Positions 23,060 to 35,216 of a stretch of 64,000 nt of DNA are shown in pieces. The first letter of the stretch is position 1; the number at the start of each line of letters is the position of its first letter. The notes under the pieces are model-generated. The model searched no databases and was not told the DNA's origin. It saw only the letters and a list, made by a program, of their open reading frames with translations. The stretch is from Mrakia gelida (lineage: Eukaryota; Basidiomycota; Tremellomycetes; Cystofilobasidiales; Mrakiaceae), in NCBI GenBank assembly GCA_024345305.1, contig BRON01000004.1, forward strand, positions 620,001 through 684,000, written 5' to 3'. The position numbers were made by a program, and so were the translations under genes.

Positions 23060-24588
23060 CTAAAACAACGCTCTAATCTGATGTTCTTCCTCCTCCTCCC
23101 GTCCTCCGACGCGTCCAAGAAGAAGCGAAAGCGTCTTGCGAGGAAGAAGGCCGGAGGGGAAGAGGAGGAGTTGCGATTCGAGAGACGGTTGGGAGACGGG
23201 AGTGGAGTTGAGGGTGGTGTTGGAGGAGGAGGAAAAGTCGCTGTTGTCGGTGGAAGAGGAGAGGTCGTCGGCGTCGTACTCGGCGAAGGAGGGAGGTTCC
23301 GAGTTGTCGTCGTCGTCTTCGCCGTCGTTTTCATTCTCGTCTTCCGAAGCGGAGGACGAGCAGGGTTGGTTGAGTTGCTCGCATGGTGGAAGGGGTCCTT
23401 TCGAGTTGGAGTCGATGAGAGTGGAAGGGCTAGAGTGAGCGAGCATGATGCTAAGGTTGGAGAGGGGTTGGGAGCGGGGATGGGAGGGTTGCACGACGGT
23501 TTTGGACAACGACGCGTCGACGAGTAGAGGAGGGAGGGTTGGAGGAGCCGTGATCGTAGGGGAGGAGGAGTGAGGTTGGCGAGGGATGGGTGCGAGGAGG
23601 AAGGCAAGCTGGGAGATGGAGAGGGCGGGAGGTTGATCGGCGACGGGGAACTGGAGGGGAAGAAAACAACATAAGAGGAGAGTCGTCAGTCGCGTGTTCA
23701 CTCGCAGAAGACGAGAAAGAGGACAGGACGATGCTCACGATGGATTGCCGACTCACAACCCTCTGTCGAATTCTTTTGATCTCGATCCTCCTCTCCTCGT
23801 TGTTCAGCACGTTCGAGAAGAGAATCGTCTCGACTGCAACGGCGCACTCCGCGTCCCACCCTTCGAGCGAATCCAGCAAAGCAGCGGTCGCTCCCGAGTC
23901 TGCGAGTCCGATCGCGCTGATGGCGGTTCGAAGATTGAAGTCGAGCTAGTGAATAAGTGAAAGAAAATAGATAGAAAGTCAGGACTGTGGACTGACGTCG
24001 TGATTCGCACGAGGGAGCGCGTCTAAAACTCACCTGCGACTTGACGTAGCCATCCCAGCCAATGTCCTTCTCCTTCACTAACTCCAGGGTAGCATGACAC
24101 TCCTTCACCGACTCCCCAACCCAACGAAGATAATCTACCATCATGCACCCTCCGTCACCCAACGCCAACCGGGTCAAAACGTCGCAGGTTGTCCGAGAGA
24201 TCGTCGGGTCGAGGGAACGCAATCTCTCGATGGACCACGCGATCCTTGACTGGGAGCGAGCTTCTAGACTGAGTTGGAGGCAGCCGAGGAGATCGTTGAC
24301 CTTCTCCAGGTGGGCTTTGAAGGGTCGAATGATAAAGGGTTGGGATAGTTTCGTGGGGAGTGGGGAGGAAGAGTAGATGTCGAACCGCAGGGCGTCGGAC
24401 GACGGGGAGAACGGGATGGGGATTGGGGACGAGCGAGGAGGAGAGTAGGGTTTGTCGATGGGAAGGTAGGTAGTCGAGGTAGAGAAGGTTTCGAAGGAGG
24501 AGGTAGAGGACGAGAAGGAAGAGTTGTTTGGTTCGTATGGCGAGGAGGTGTGGGAGGGAAAGCGAGAGAGGGCGAGTTTGGGTTCCAT
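23060..24588 (-). CDS. Protein of unknown function, helical core with disordered acidic tail
   Basis: Not recognised. Three exons, 24034-24588, 23757-23945 and 23060-23650, keep one frame and encode 444 residues. The first 95 residues are Ser/Pro-rich. Residues about 100-250 look all-helical (AHLEKVNDLLGCLQLSLEAR, VAVETILFSNVLNNEERRIE) and could form a HEAT/ARM-like bundle, though no repeat was proven. The last 190 residues are disordered, with an acidic Ser/Asp/Glu block. The start follows an acceptor directly (CAG|ATG), so a 5' leader intron is likely. An open frame further upstream (24616-25242, same strand) cannot be joined in phase through the visible donor and is left out. Confidence 0.6.
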
Positions 24589-25642
24589 CTGGTTCGAGAC
24601 ACAAGAAAGGCACAGTCAGAACGGCGCTGAGACTTCATGTATATGGGAAAGGAAGAAGACTGACCTTTTAGAGAGAGATGGTCGAAAGCGAAGGTAGCCG
24701 AGGTGGGAGGGAGGGAGGGAGAGGGAGAGAGAGGAGCGACCGAGTGATTTGGAGAAGTGTCCGCGACGACGGTCGGGGAAGCTTGTCCGAGCCTTTCTTG
24801 ATGATGGTGGGTAGGAGTAAGTCAAGCGAGAGCCATTCTCAGCTTTGTTGGAAGGAGAGGTAAGGGAGGCTGGAGGAGGCTGGTCGGTTTGTTTCGAGGT
24901 CGTGGGTGGCCGGAAACGTGGTGAACGAGCACGGAAAGGAGGGGTCGCTTCTGCTAAGGTCGCTGGTGAGGGCAAGGTAGCAGTTGGAGGGGAGCGAAGC
25001 ACGTTCGAGGTGGGGGGAGCGAAGTGAGGGTTGGGGTAAGGACGAGGGTAGATGAGAACGGAGCTAAATGATTGAGAGTTCTCGAAGGGTCGGGAGGAGA
25101 GTTCGTACGAGGAGAGCGAGAGATCGAGCGAGCCAGGATCGTCGGTTCCTTGTAAACTTTTACGGCTCTGAGACCCCGTCGGTCTGCTACCTGTAAGTCC
25201 TGCCTGAAGCAGTTCGAAACCTTTGAAACACCGAAACAGCAAACCTGGCAGGAAACGCTTGAGCTTGAGGGATCGGGAGACAATCGAGGAAGGGGAGGGA
25301 ACTCAGCGAAGAGTCAACCGTCAAACAGTCCGCGCTTCAGCCACAAGGGCTGGCCTTCCAAGCATTCAGATTGATTTTCTTGACCTTGATTTTGAAGTCC
25401 ACAAGACGAGCCGAAGTTGAGTGAGCCGCGACCTCCTTCTTTGCCCGGGTTGAGGTGTTAAGCGTCCGAGGGAAGAGGGGAGGTCGACGACCCCGACGAT
25501 TTCGTCGAGCTCAAAAACGTCCTCCCTTCCTTCCCTCCCTCGCTCTCTTTCCGACCCTCCAACTCCGTCTGCCCAAAGCTGTGACCCTTCTTCGACCTTC
25601 CTCTCTACACACCCTTCCTCGGGTAGTCGAGTATCCAAGGAT
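24589..25642. other. Divergent intergenic region, about 1 kb
   Basis: Promoters of the two flanking divergent genes. A 209-codon open frame on the - strand (24616-25242) is Pro/Ser-rich. It ends near a GTCAGT donor but does not join downstream in frame, so it may be leader or an alternative 5' exon. No firm gene was seen. Confidence 0.45.
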
Positions 25643-28349
25643 ATGAGCCTTTCGACGTCTTCGGTCGCCTTCGCGTCGACGAGAACGACAGCTCGACGAC
25701 ACCTCGTTCCTTCCTCCTCCTTCCTTTCACCCTTCGTCCGGAAATCGTCTTCTTCCTCGTCGCAGGACGCCGACTCAACGTCCACCCCGCCTTCAAGAGA
25801 TGCCCACGATCCAAATCCTTCTCCACCCCACAGCTCGAAGGTGTCTAGCAGCTATAGAGCTCTGGTTTTGAAGCAGCAGCTGGAGTTCGTCCCTTTCTTC
25901 CCTTTCCCTCCTCCAAGCCTTCTTCGTCGTCTCGAGCCCGTTTCGACATACTAGCGGACGCGAAACAACCTCTATAGTAATACTGATATATGTCTCTTTT
26001 CGTTTGTGTCTTCAAAGCGAGGAGAAATTCTTCTCTCGTCAAACGAATGAGCTCGCAACGTCTCTCCCTCCGCCGAAACCAAATCGACGACCCTCCCTCC
26101 CACCTTCCTCCCCTCCCTCACGTTCGCAGTGGAAGCTCACCGCCTACAACTCCTACGGAAACCTCATCACCTCCTCCCCATCGACATCATCGTCGTCCTC
26201 GTCTCGGCCCTCCTCCCCTCGAACCTCCCTCAGCACTTCTCGAACTCCTCTCGACCTCCCTCCTCGTCAACTCCCCTCTCCCTCCTCAGGTCAATTCCTC
26301 AGATCCGTCACGCCAGTTTACGGCTCAAGACAAGCTGAACGGTTACCGTCAACGTTCGACGACGCGGAAGAGGACTACGTCCGAGACTACAAGCTGAGGG
26401 TTCAGGCTCGTCTGATTCAGTGAGTTTGTTCGTTCTCCTCGCTCGCTCCAGACGCGTCCGCCGTCCTCTTCACTTCAGGTCGACGGCTCCGGAATAGAAA
26501 TAACGAAGACAGGGGATCTGACCTGCTTGTCTATCTCCCTTTCCGAATTTACAGAGACCTCCCCATGTCCCTTCGACCTCCCAAACCGCTCTCTCCACCC
26601 GCATTGGATCTGAGCCCAACATCGCCTCCTCTGGACCCTCTCGAATCTTCTCTGGATGATACCAAGTCAATACCAGCCAACAAGGAGGCTCCAATCTTAT
26701 CGAGGCGATGGAAAGGGAAGGCGAAAGCCGATTTCGACGCGTCGAGGATCTACGAAATGAACGAGAACGACCTCTACGATGCCGCTGCTTTGCTAGTGAC
26801 GACGTGGAGGGAGAATCCAGATACAGGTGCAGAGAAACTGCAGGCAATTTGCAGTGAGTTCTGCTCCCCCGTCTCCTCGATCGAGCCAAATCGAGCCGAC
26901 CCACGTCCGCGTTCGGTGTTCGTCGCTGGACCTTTGTCTGACTCCAGCTGCTTTCCGCACCTCATCCTTTCCTTCACAGTCCGATGTGTCTCTCTCGGTC
27001 TCCCACATCTTGCCATCAGGCTTCTCAACAATTTCCCTCTCCGAGAACCAGGATCCCTTTTCCTCGCTCCCGCCTCCTCCCTCCACCCCCACCCTCCTTG
27101 GTTCATCCGCGACATCCTCTCCAGCCACACCTCCCTTCTCCCGCCATCACCTCTCTCGTATCGAGTCCCTCCCTCTTCCAAATCCGAGTTCGTCACAACG
27201 AATTCCGTCAAGGATCTCGCGGACTTCCTCTCTCGCCTCGGTCAGATCGACTCCGCCATCTTTCCAGGCGATCCCGTCGTCGTGGCTCTCGCTCTCCGAG
27301 CCTTCGACGCGTTTCTTCGAGGACCGATGGAGGCTCCGGAAGGGAAGAAGAGGAAGCTGGCCGAGTTCAACTTCCAGAAGATCGTCGGTCTGATCACGAA
27401 GTCGGACTTCAGGTGGTCGATGGGGAAGACGTTCTCGCTCGGAGAGCACGGGAAGGCGGATCTTGAGATCAGTCTCGCTGGACTTCCGGAGGAGGTCAGA
27501 GATCTACCGATCTGGAAAACGGTCAGGATGGTACCTCCTCGAAAGATCCTCCAAGATCTCATCGATCTCCATCGTTCACCACCACCACCTTCCCAACCCG
27601 ACCTTCTACTCGTCGGTGATGCAACCCCCTCCTCCTTCTCTCCTCCTCCTTCAACTTCCTCCAACCCAACACCTTCACCACCATCACCACCACTACAACG
27701 CCTTTCCGACCGGACCCTCAGCACCCACCTCTCCTCCCTCCCCTTCAACACGAAGGACGACCCAATCCTCACCCTCCAGTACCTCGAACTCCTCACCCTC
27801 ACCTTCCCCTCCAAAAGAGGCCAACTCCTCTTCGATCAAACTCTCAAACAGGCTCGTCTGTCCCACCCCTCTCGTTGGACCCTCGCACCAGCACCAGCTT
27901 CCTCCGCGCCCGCGCTTCCTCCCTCCTCCCCCCTCGACTCCTCCGCCCCTCCCCCTTCTCCCCCGCCCGCCTGGCAACTCGCTCTCTCCACCCACCAAGC
28001 CATGACGGACCCAGGAGGACCTTCCTTCGACGAGATCAAGTCGACGCTCGAGAGACTCAGTCCTCTGTTCGGGTCGAGGAACGACGTCGAGTGTTGGAAG
28101 GCTTACCTCGGTGCGAACGACCCTGAAAGGTGGGAAGCGAGGAGACAGAAGATCGAGGAGGAGTGGACCGAATGGAGGAGACTGAGCGAGGAAACTGATT
28201 GGAAGAGCCGGAGGGGATCGAAGAAGGCGATGGACGCGTCGAGGAAGGAGGAACGGGAGCAGGAGCAGCAGGAGGAGGTCAGACCGAAGGGGTCGGCGAT
28301 GGACAATCTTCGGAGGACACTTTCAGTTGGATTGGTTGTGAAGCGGTAG
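25643..28349 (+). CDS. Large predicted mitochondrial protein, unknown function
   Basis: Not recognised. Four exons, 25643-25884, 26018-26419, 26555-26853 and 26980-28349, are phase-consistent and give about 770 residues. The first 40 residues are rich in Ser, Arg and Thr without acids (MSLSTSSVAFASTRTTARR), a good mitochondrial presequence. A low-complexity region follows. From residue about 260 there are helical segments (LYDAAALLVTTWRENP, LGLPHLAIRLLNNFP) that could be helical repeats of an organellar RNA or ribosome factor; this is a guess. The join at 26419/26555 is favoured because CTGAC lies about 35 nt before the acceptor. A nearer acceptor at 26478 would end the protein at 26497. Intron 3 (126 nt) has no stop in frame. 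Confidence 0.65.
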
Positions 28350-29061
28350 ATGAAGGGGAGGGGATGGAGCGTGTCTCGATTTCTTCGTCCGTTTATTTTT
28401 CTTTTCTTCGCTTGCTTTCGCTCTCGTTGTTTATCCCTACAGTACTTACCCTCGCACTGTATTCGCACCCTTCTAGACTATACTCGACCCCTTCATCTTA
28501 TGTACCCTATCTAGCATCTCCCCATCCTCCTGTAAACCTCACGGCTCGACTCGATCAGCACGACGCGTCGATCCAATCTCTCATCTCTTGTCTTCGCCCA
28601 ATCACAAAAACCTCATCATCGTCAGAAGAAAAAGCGAGTACGAGTACTTCATGCGCTCCTGTATGCTACAGAGTTTGTTTTCGGGAGGCGGATGTTCTTT
28701 TCCGGTGGAAAGAGGATGAGCGACGAGGGCGAACGAAAAAAAGAACGGGGAGGGATGGATTGTGCAAAGGGTGCGAGCGAAGGAGGAGGAGAAAGGGAAA
28801 GAAAGGCGAGCTTTACACGAGGAGCGAGCGGAGAGAGTGAGAGAGAAAGAACCATATCCCAAAAATAGAGAGAAGGAGGAGGGGAAGGGCAACGACGAGC
28901 ACAAACGAAGAGGAAGAGGAAGGGACGAGTGAGAGAGAGGATAAAAAGGGGTTGGGAGGAGAAAGAAGAGAAGAGAAGGGAAAACATAGACGAAGAAGAG
29001 GAAAGGAAGGAGAGAACGAACGAAAGAACGAAAGAAACTCTAGTAGTTCATAACTCGTCGT
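28350..29061. other. Convergent intergenic region
   Basis: 712 bases of 3' flanks. The + strand is purine-rich from about 28700 to 29030, so the PUB1 3' UTR would be CU-rich. No gene was seen. Confidence 0.55.
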
Positions 29062-31575
29062 CTACTGCTGAGGGTTCTGAGCCTGACCCTGCTGAGCCTG
29101 GGTCTGGTAGTGAGCTCCCCACGAATCTCCGGCTCCTCCAGCGGCCATCGACTGAGCGGCGAGCTGCTGGTAGTAGGCCTGCGACGAACGAAGCAAGAAA
29201 CGAACGAGAAGAGGTCAGCGTTCGAGTTCGACCGACCGAAAGAAGACAAGTCGAGACGTAACAAGGAGTTGAACAAACCTGCTGAGCAGCCATAGCGGCG
29301 GGGTCCTGAGCCTGATCGGCCTGTCCAGGAACGGCAGCGGCGGCTCCAGGCCTTTTTCAGCGAAACAAAGTCGAGAAGAGGAAAGTTAGCGACGCGTTCG
29401 ACTCGACGAACGAAGAGCGAGAGGGAGCGAAGTCGACTCACTGTCCCTGCTGCTGGAAGCCGGGGTATCCAGCGAAAGCGTACTGTCCGTAGGCGTTAGG
29501 AGGCATTCCGTACATAGCGGGCTGCTGCAAAGACGAAGGGAAGGAAAGCGAACAGGGGAGGGAAGCGAAGGTCAGCGAGGCTTCGATTCGACTCGTCCGC
29601 TTCGCTCGAGATCGGGTTTCAAGACTTACCATGCCGTACTGCTGAGGGATAGCTCCTCCAGGCTGAGCTCCACCCATTCCTCCTCCTCCACCGGGCTGCT
29701 GTCCGTCGTTTCCGGTCGACATCCTGTTCAAAAAGACGCGTCGAACAAAGTCAGCTCTTCGTTTCGGTTCTTACCCCGAAAGAACATTGCCGCCGAGTTT
29801 AGGGTTACTCACCTGTCCTTGCCCCAAGAGCACTTGACGGGTCGTCCATGGACGAGCTGACCCTGAAGCTGAACGATCGCCATGGCGGCGTTCTCGTGCG
29901 AGTCGAGCTTGACGAACGCGAATCCTCGGTCGGCCTGCATCCTGATCTCGACGATGTAGCCGTAGCCCTGGAACGAAACGAAATGAAAAGAAGGAGAGTG
30001 TCAGGATCGTGGCGAAGAAGGCGAGAGGAAAGGATCGAGAACGACGCGTCGTCGTCAAACTCACCTGGAAGAGAGGGATAAGGTCGGCCTGGGTGGTGTA
30101 GGGGATGAGGTTTCCGACGTAGACGGTGGTGTTGAAGACAGGAGTCTGGGAAACAACGACGTCGTAGCTCAAGGGTCCACCCTGGAAGTTGATGGGAGCG
30201 GGAGCACCTCCAGCACCTCCAACTCGGGGAGCGGTAGGGATTCCTCCAGGTCCAGGAGCGGCTCCTCCGGTCTGAGTCTTCTGCTCGAGACGAAGCCAAA
30301 GAATGGAGAGGGAAGGTCAGTCGACGAAAACAGGGAAGAAGGAGGAAGCAGCGACGACGAACCTGGTTAGCCCAGTTGACTCGAATGGCTCGCGAACCGA
30401 GCCACTCTCCGTTCATGGTAGCGATAGCCTGCTCAGCGTCGGTCTTGTCCCTGAAGGCGAGGAATCCGTAACCTCGGCTCTTGCCTGTCGTCCCAACCCA
30501 ACATCAAAGTCAGCTCACGCCCTTCGACCTCAAAAAGAAAGGGAAAGATCGACTCGACTCACCAGAGCTCATGTCCCACATAACCCTCGCGTCCGAGAGA
30601 GTTCCGAACGCTCCGAAAGCCTTCTGGAGGACCTCGTCGTTGACCTCAGGGGAGAGATCTCCAACAAAAACGTGGAAGTGACCTTGGGTGTCCTGCTTTT
30701 CGGCGAAAGAAGAAACCGCAGGTCAGGTCAGTCGAGCTCGCGACGAGATGCTGGGGAGACGTGAAACGACGAACCTCCTTGTTCTGCTGTCCCTGGTAGG
30801 CCCAGTTGCACTTGATCTCGGTATCGAAGATCTTTCGACCGTTGAGGGTCTGGAGAGCAGTCTCGGCGGCTCGCATGTCGTGGCTAGGCAACGCAAGCAA
30901 AACGAAAGGAGAAGCGCGATCAGCGCGAGCTCTGGACGATTGTTCGTTTCGGTTCGTTGCAAACTCACTACTCGACGAAACCGTAGTTGAGACCTCCGTG
31001 CTGGTAGTTTCTGTCGGGGATGATCTTGACGTTCTGGACGGGTCCAGCGACGGCGAAGATCTCGGTGAGCATGTACTCTGAGAATGAAACGAAACACAAA
31101 GGAAGGAGGGTTAGCTCGTGCGTTTTGCGTCGAAGCTCAGCGAGGAGAGGGAGGACGAGGTTACTGGGTTGAGTTTGGGTTGAGTGGGAGATAGGAATGA
31201 GGACGAACCGGTGACTCGAGGGGAGAGGTTTCCGACGTAGAGATGAGCTCGACTGCAGGAGGGAACGAGAACGAGCGAAGGTAAAAGAAGGAAGGAAGGA
31301 GAAATCAGCTGTCGAGCTCTCTTCCTTCTTTCGCTCTCCTTCCCAGTTCTCGCTCTCAAACGACTCAAGAACCTGAGGACTCACCGCTAAACGGAAGAAG
31401 ACGCATACAACCAGCCAAGAACACGGTCAGTATAGGTTTCGCTTCAAAGGAAAGCAGAGAAAGTCCCTCGAACTTACAGGAGCATCTCCCTCAGCGCCAG
31501 GCTGCTGATTCGCTCCGCCGTTGGGATCGTAAGGAGGTTGTTGAGCCTGAAGAGCAGCTTGTTGAGCGTCCATCT
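29062..31575 (-). CDS. PUB1: PUB1/TIA1-type RNA-binding protein with three RRMs
   Basis: Poly(U)/AU-rich RNA-binding protein that shuttles to the cytoplasm and joins stress granules in yeast and animals. RRM1 begins [23 protein letters not shown]2 begins [20 protein letters not shown] and contains [12 protein letters not shown]3 has [12 protein letters not shown] and [10 protein letters not shown] Gln/Gly/Ala/Tyr-rich prion-like tail of about 110 residues ends QAQNPQQ. The start at 31575 gives [20 protein letters not shown]. Exon 1 (31478-31575) ends in phase 0, while the RRM1 exon starting at 31251 needs two extra bases. Those are supplied by a 2-nt exon at 31385-31386 with ordinary splice sites on both sides, giving PRRAHLYV. 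Some introns use GTTCGT-type donors. Confidence 0.95.
31385..31386 (-). other. 2-nt microexon of PUB1
   Basis: The dinucleotide CG lies between TTTAG and GTGAGT. It is required to join exon 1 (phase 0) to the RRM1 exon (phase 2). Upstream intron 31387-31477 has ACTGACC; downstream intron 31252-31384 has CTGAT and CTGCAG. Confidence 0.7.
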
Positions 31576-32225
31576 TGAGAAGTGACTTGAAAAGAAGAGA
31601 GGAAGAGAGGAGAGGGTGCTGGAGGAGGGAGGAGAGCCGAGGAGAGGTCGGGTGACAGAAGGAGGGAGGAGCAAGGGAGAGGTCGAGGTTGAAGGAGGGA
31701 TCCGTGCCGACGAGGGAGGAGAGAGGTGTGCAGGTTTTCATGAGAGGGTTCGAGGGAGACGGCGACGCGACGAGAGAAGTATGGAAGTGGGAGTGAGAAG
31801 GGAGGGAGAGAGAGACGTCAGTACCGTCGAAGGAAGGAGGTCGCTCGTCTTTTTTTCTGACGTCGACGATGCGAACGATGGAAGCAGGAAGGAGGATGGG
31901 GTTCAACTGACCTAGAGAGATGGAAGCAAGAGACCGAAGAGAGGAAGAGACCGAGAGAGGAGAGAGAGAGAGAGAGGAAAGGAAGAAGAGAGAGAAAGAG
32001 AGACTGAAGGGAAGGATCAACGAGTCAAAGTGTGGTTGGGGGAAAGGCGACGGAGGGGCGACGACGTGAAGGGGAAGCAGTCGCGCAGATCGATATGTTT
32101 TTTGACTCAGGTTTTCTCGTAGGTACTTGCTTGAAAAGGCCACAAACGCGCACACCGAAACTTCGCTTGCGAAAAACGACGAATAGACAGGTTCACATCA
32201 AGATCTCGTTCCCGACCGTCCTCCT
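31576..32225. other. Intergenic region, PHB1 3' flank and PUB1 promoter
   Basis: 650 bases. The PUB1 leader side is strongly purine-rich on the + strand (pyrimidine-rich in the transcript), with GAGAGA runs near 31960-32010. A leader intron is possible. No gene was seen. Confidence 0.5.
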
Positions 32226-33909
32226 CTAGGCGTTCCCGACGTTCAGAAGCATGTTCCCCCCGCTCGCAGGCAGGTACGTCACGTTCCTCGATCCAGCCAG
32301 AGTGGTAGCGACCTCCCGAGCGGTCTCGATCCTCCTCAGCGTCACGAAGGCCTCTCCAGCCTTGTCGAGGGCTCGTCCGATCGTCGTAGCCGCCTCGGCT
32401 TCTCCCTCTGCTCGGATAACGTTCGCCTGTCGCTCGTGCTCGGCCTGAACAGGCGCAGAAACGAAGAAAGGGAGGAGGGTTAGTGGGAAGGCAGTGGAGA
32501 GGCAGGGAGGGTGAAAGTGAAAGGAAGGAAAGGGAGAGAAGAGAGGGACGACGACGAACCATCTCGACGATGAACTTTGCTCGCTCGGCGTCTTGTTGGG
32601 CAATCTACGAAGACGGAAAAAGGGACTCGGGTCAGCTTGATTTCGAGAAGAGTCTCGATCAGCGTTGAAGACGTACCTGCTTCTGCTCGACAGCGGTGGT
32701 GAACTCCTTTCCGAAAGTCATGTGGGTCTGAACGAGCGCGAGAAAGAAAACGACGAGACGAAGCAAGGTCAGCTCTTCTTTCAATCGAGACGGAAAGTGA
32801 GAAAGAGGGACGACACTCACGATGGACACATCCTCAAGCTTGATGTTGAACTCCTTAGCCCTCTTCAGCAGGTCGGCTCGAATCCTGGCGGAGACCTGTC
32901 GTTCGGGGAGGTCGGGTTCGGATCGAGAGCGAGCAGCGGTCAGTTCGATGATTCTCGGAGGGGAAGTATGGATGAAGACGGAGATTTGGACGTACGATCT
33001 CCCTCTCCTCGATAAGCTGAGAAGCGTTGAACTGGGCGACGATGGCCTTGAGGACCTCGTTTCCGATGGAGGGAAGGACTCGCTCGTCGTAATCTTGTCC
33101 GAGGTTCTACGACAACGAAAAGGGTGCAGAGTCAGCTCCAAGCTCGAAGCAAGCTCCGGTGAGCAGACAGGGGTGTAGGACGAACCTGGTAAACTGTCGA
33201 GAGCTTGTCTACGTCCGGTCGAGAGAGGAGTCGAAGGGTGATGGAGACCATTTGGAGATCTGTTCCGAAGCATCGATGGAGAAAGAGTCAGGATCGAGGT
33301 CGAAGAGGAGTGAGGTAAAAAGTGTGAGAGCGTACCCTTGGATCCAGTGGTAGTGGTGATGTTCTAGCAGCAAGCGAAGCAATGAAGGGACGGAGATTGG
33401 TGAGCTCGATCCAAGGAAGGAGAGGAAGGAGGAAGAGAGGAAGCTCACTCTCGGCTTGATTCGAACGTCGTAAAGGATAGCTCGCTGCAGCCAAGGAATC
33501 AGGAAGTGAGTTCCCTCCCCAGTAGCCTGTTCCGTACACAAAAACAAAGGTCAGCAAACGAGGAGGGACGGCGATGGAGGTCTTCGAAGGAGGCGAGGAA
33601 GGTCGAGCTCATCCTTCCTCCGGCTCGATCTTCCTCTTCTTTTGAACGTGTAGACTCACGACATCGGACACTCCTGAGAACCTATCGAACATGACGGCTC
33701 GGTATCCTCCGGGAACATCGTAGAGGGAAGCTTGCAGAACGGACACTCCGATGAAGGCAGGCACTGAGAGGGACGAAGGGAGGGAGGAGGTGGAAGGAGG
33801 ACGGAGTCGGGACGGTCAGCAAACGGGGAAGAGCTCTCATCGGGCGAGACCTGATGAAAGGAGACTCACCAGCGAGTTTGCTGGCGATGTTGAAAAGACC
33901 GGCAGACAT
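32226..33909 (-). CDS. PHB1: Prohibitin 1
   Basis: Subunit of the ring-shaped prohibitin complex of the mitochondrial inner membrane, which stabilises respiratory subunits and regulates the m-AAA protease. The protein starts [20 protein letters not shown], with the N-terminal membrane segment, then [12 protein letters not shown] and [15 protein letters not shown]. The SPFH/PHB domain contains [36 protein letters not shown] and FNASQLI. A coiled coil follows ([20 protein letters not shown]), and the end has [13 protein letters not shown]. Length is typical of PHB1 (about 275 residues). It is split into about nine exons; one is 28 nt long (near 33340-33367). Several introns use GTTCGT donors. 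Divergent from the gene at 34448. Confidence 0.97.
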
Positions 33910-34447
33910 CTTGGGGTAGGAGAAAAGGTGGAAGGGAAGAGGGTGAGGGTGTGGAGGTCAAAGAGGAATGAGAGAGCTCGCCGGAGCGTCGTCCTCGCCT
34001 CCCTCCTCCTCCTCCTCTCAGCCGAAAGTCGCTTCTCGTTCGCCTCAAACCATCACAACCTCTTTTTCTCGATCTTTTCGATAGGGTCTAGCTCATCCTC
34101 ACATACTTCGCCTTGACGACGGAGATGCCGAACCGTTGACTTCCAGCTCAGCTCAAAGGGAGGGAAGCTCGCTCGCTCTCAGATCTCGTTTCTCGCTGTC
34201 GGACGGACCCTCCCACGGTTCAAGCTTCGCTGGATCCTTCCTTCTCCCCACGGATGAAAAACAAGCACAAGCCAGCGGGGAAGTAGCCTGTACCTGAACC
34301 GGGGAAGCAGGAAGCTTTCGTTCCTTCCTTCCCTCCCTCCTCCCACCATCCACGATCACGCTCCCCGACCTCTCTCGTCCCTCTCGCTCTCTTTTCCTCT
34401 CGCTTCCCTGCCTTCCTGTGCTATACTCTCTCTCTCTCAACTCCAGC
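33910..34447. promoter_or_regulatory. Divergent promoter region of PHB1 and the gene at 34448
   Basis: 538 bases between two start codons. It has CT-rich and GA-rich tracts near both starts. No recognised element. Confidence 0.45.
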
Positions 34448-35216
34448 ATGGACACCAGCACAGTAGCAACGACGACGAAACCAAAGTGAGGTGCTCCTTC
34501 CCTCGTTCGTTTCGCCATCTCCGTCCTCACCCTTCTTCCCTCTCTCCCTCAGACCCTCTCCCCTTCCTCAATCCCTCCAACGTCGTCTCCTCCACGCCTT
34601 CAAACCCTTATCCATCCTCACAACCCTCACCCTCTTCAAACCCAAAGTGCTCCAACCCTCCGGCCAGTCCAACCACAACCAAACCCTCACTCCTCCGCCC
34701 TCTCCCTCTCCCCCACAAACAAGCTCAGGAAGCTCACCACCCCCAAGCTCTTACTCTCGCCATCAACGCTCAACAGCAAGCATCTCCCTCTCTTCCGTCG
34801 GGGTAGACGAGTTCCTGAGCATCTACGGGTTGGAGAGCCTCAGTGGGAGACTGAGGAGGATGGGGTTCGTGGAATTTGAGTCTCTGAGGCGAGCTTTCGC
34901 AACCGTTGCCTTCCTTCCCTCGCCCCTCCGAGAGGCGGCGAAACCCAACTCTCAACCCTCTCGCGCCCATTCTCACACTCCCTGCGCCTTTGCTTCGCAC
35001 AGACGAGCAAACCCCTACCACCTCAAACGACCAGGAGGCTCCTCCGCGTCTCGTCGACCACCCACCTCGCCCAACCGTCTTCCCTCCTCCCGCCTCAGCC
35101 AAACGCAAGCCCTAGAAGGTCTGACTGAGCATGAGATTACGGAACTGTTCCTTGCGCTGAGGATGTGGGATGAGGAGATGGGGCCTGAGGGGGAAGATTT
35201 GAGGTCGTACTTGTGA
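34448..35216 (+). CDS. Small protein of unknown function, possible split SAM-like domain
   Basis: Not recognised with confidence. Exon 1 (34448-34485, 38 nt) joins exon 2 (34553-35216) in frame, giving 233 residues. The N-terminal third has a basic helical stretch (SLQRRLLHAFKPLSIL) and then a Ser/Pro-rich linker. Residues about 115-150 (VDEFLSIYGLESLSGRLRRM) and the C-terminal GLTEHEITELFLAL resemble the first and last helices of a SAM-like domain, separated by a low-complexity insert of about 75 residues. This reading is tentative. The start is chosen because the short first exon places ATG after a CT-rich leader. Confidence 0.5.

Noticed and set aside
24616..25242. 209-codon - strand open frame as an upstream exon of the gene at 23060-24588
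   Set aside because: Its visible GTCAGT donor is in the wrong phase for the ATG-containing exon, so it is left as leader or promoter sequence.
26565..28349. Separate gene starting at ATG 26565
   Set aside because: A phase-compatible acceptor at 26554 with a proper CTGACC branch joins it to the upstream exon with the mitochondrial presequence, so a single gene is more likely.
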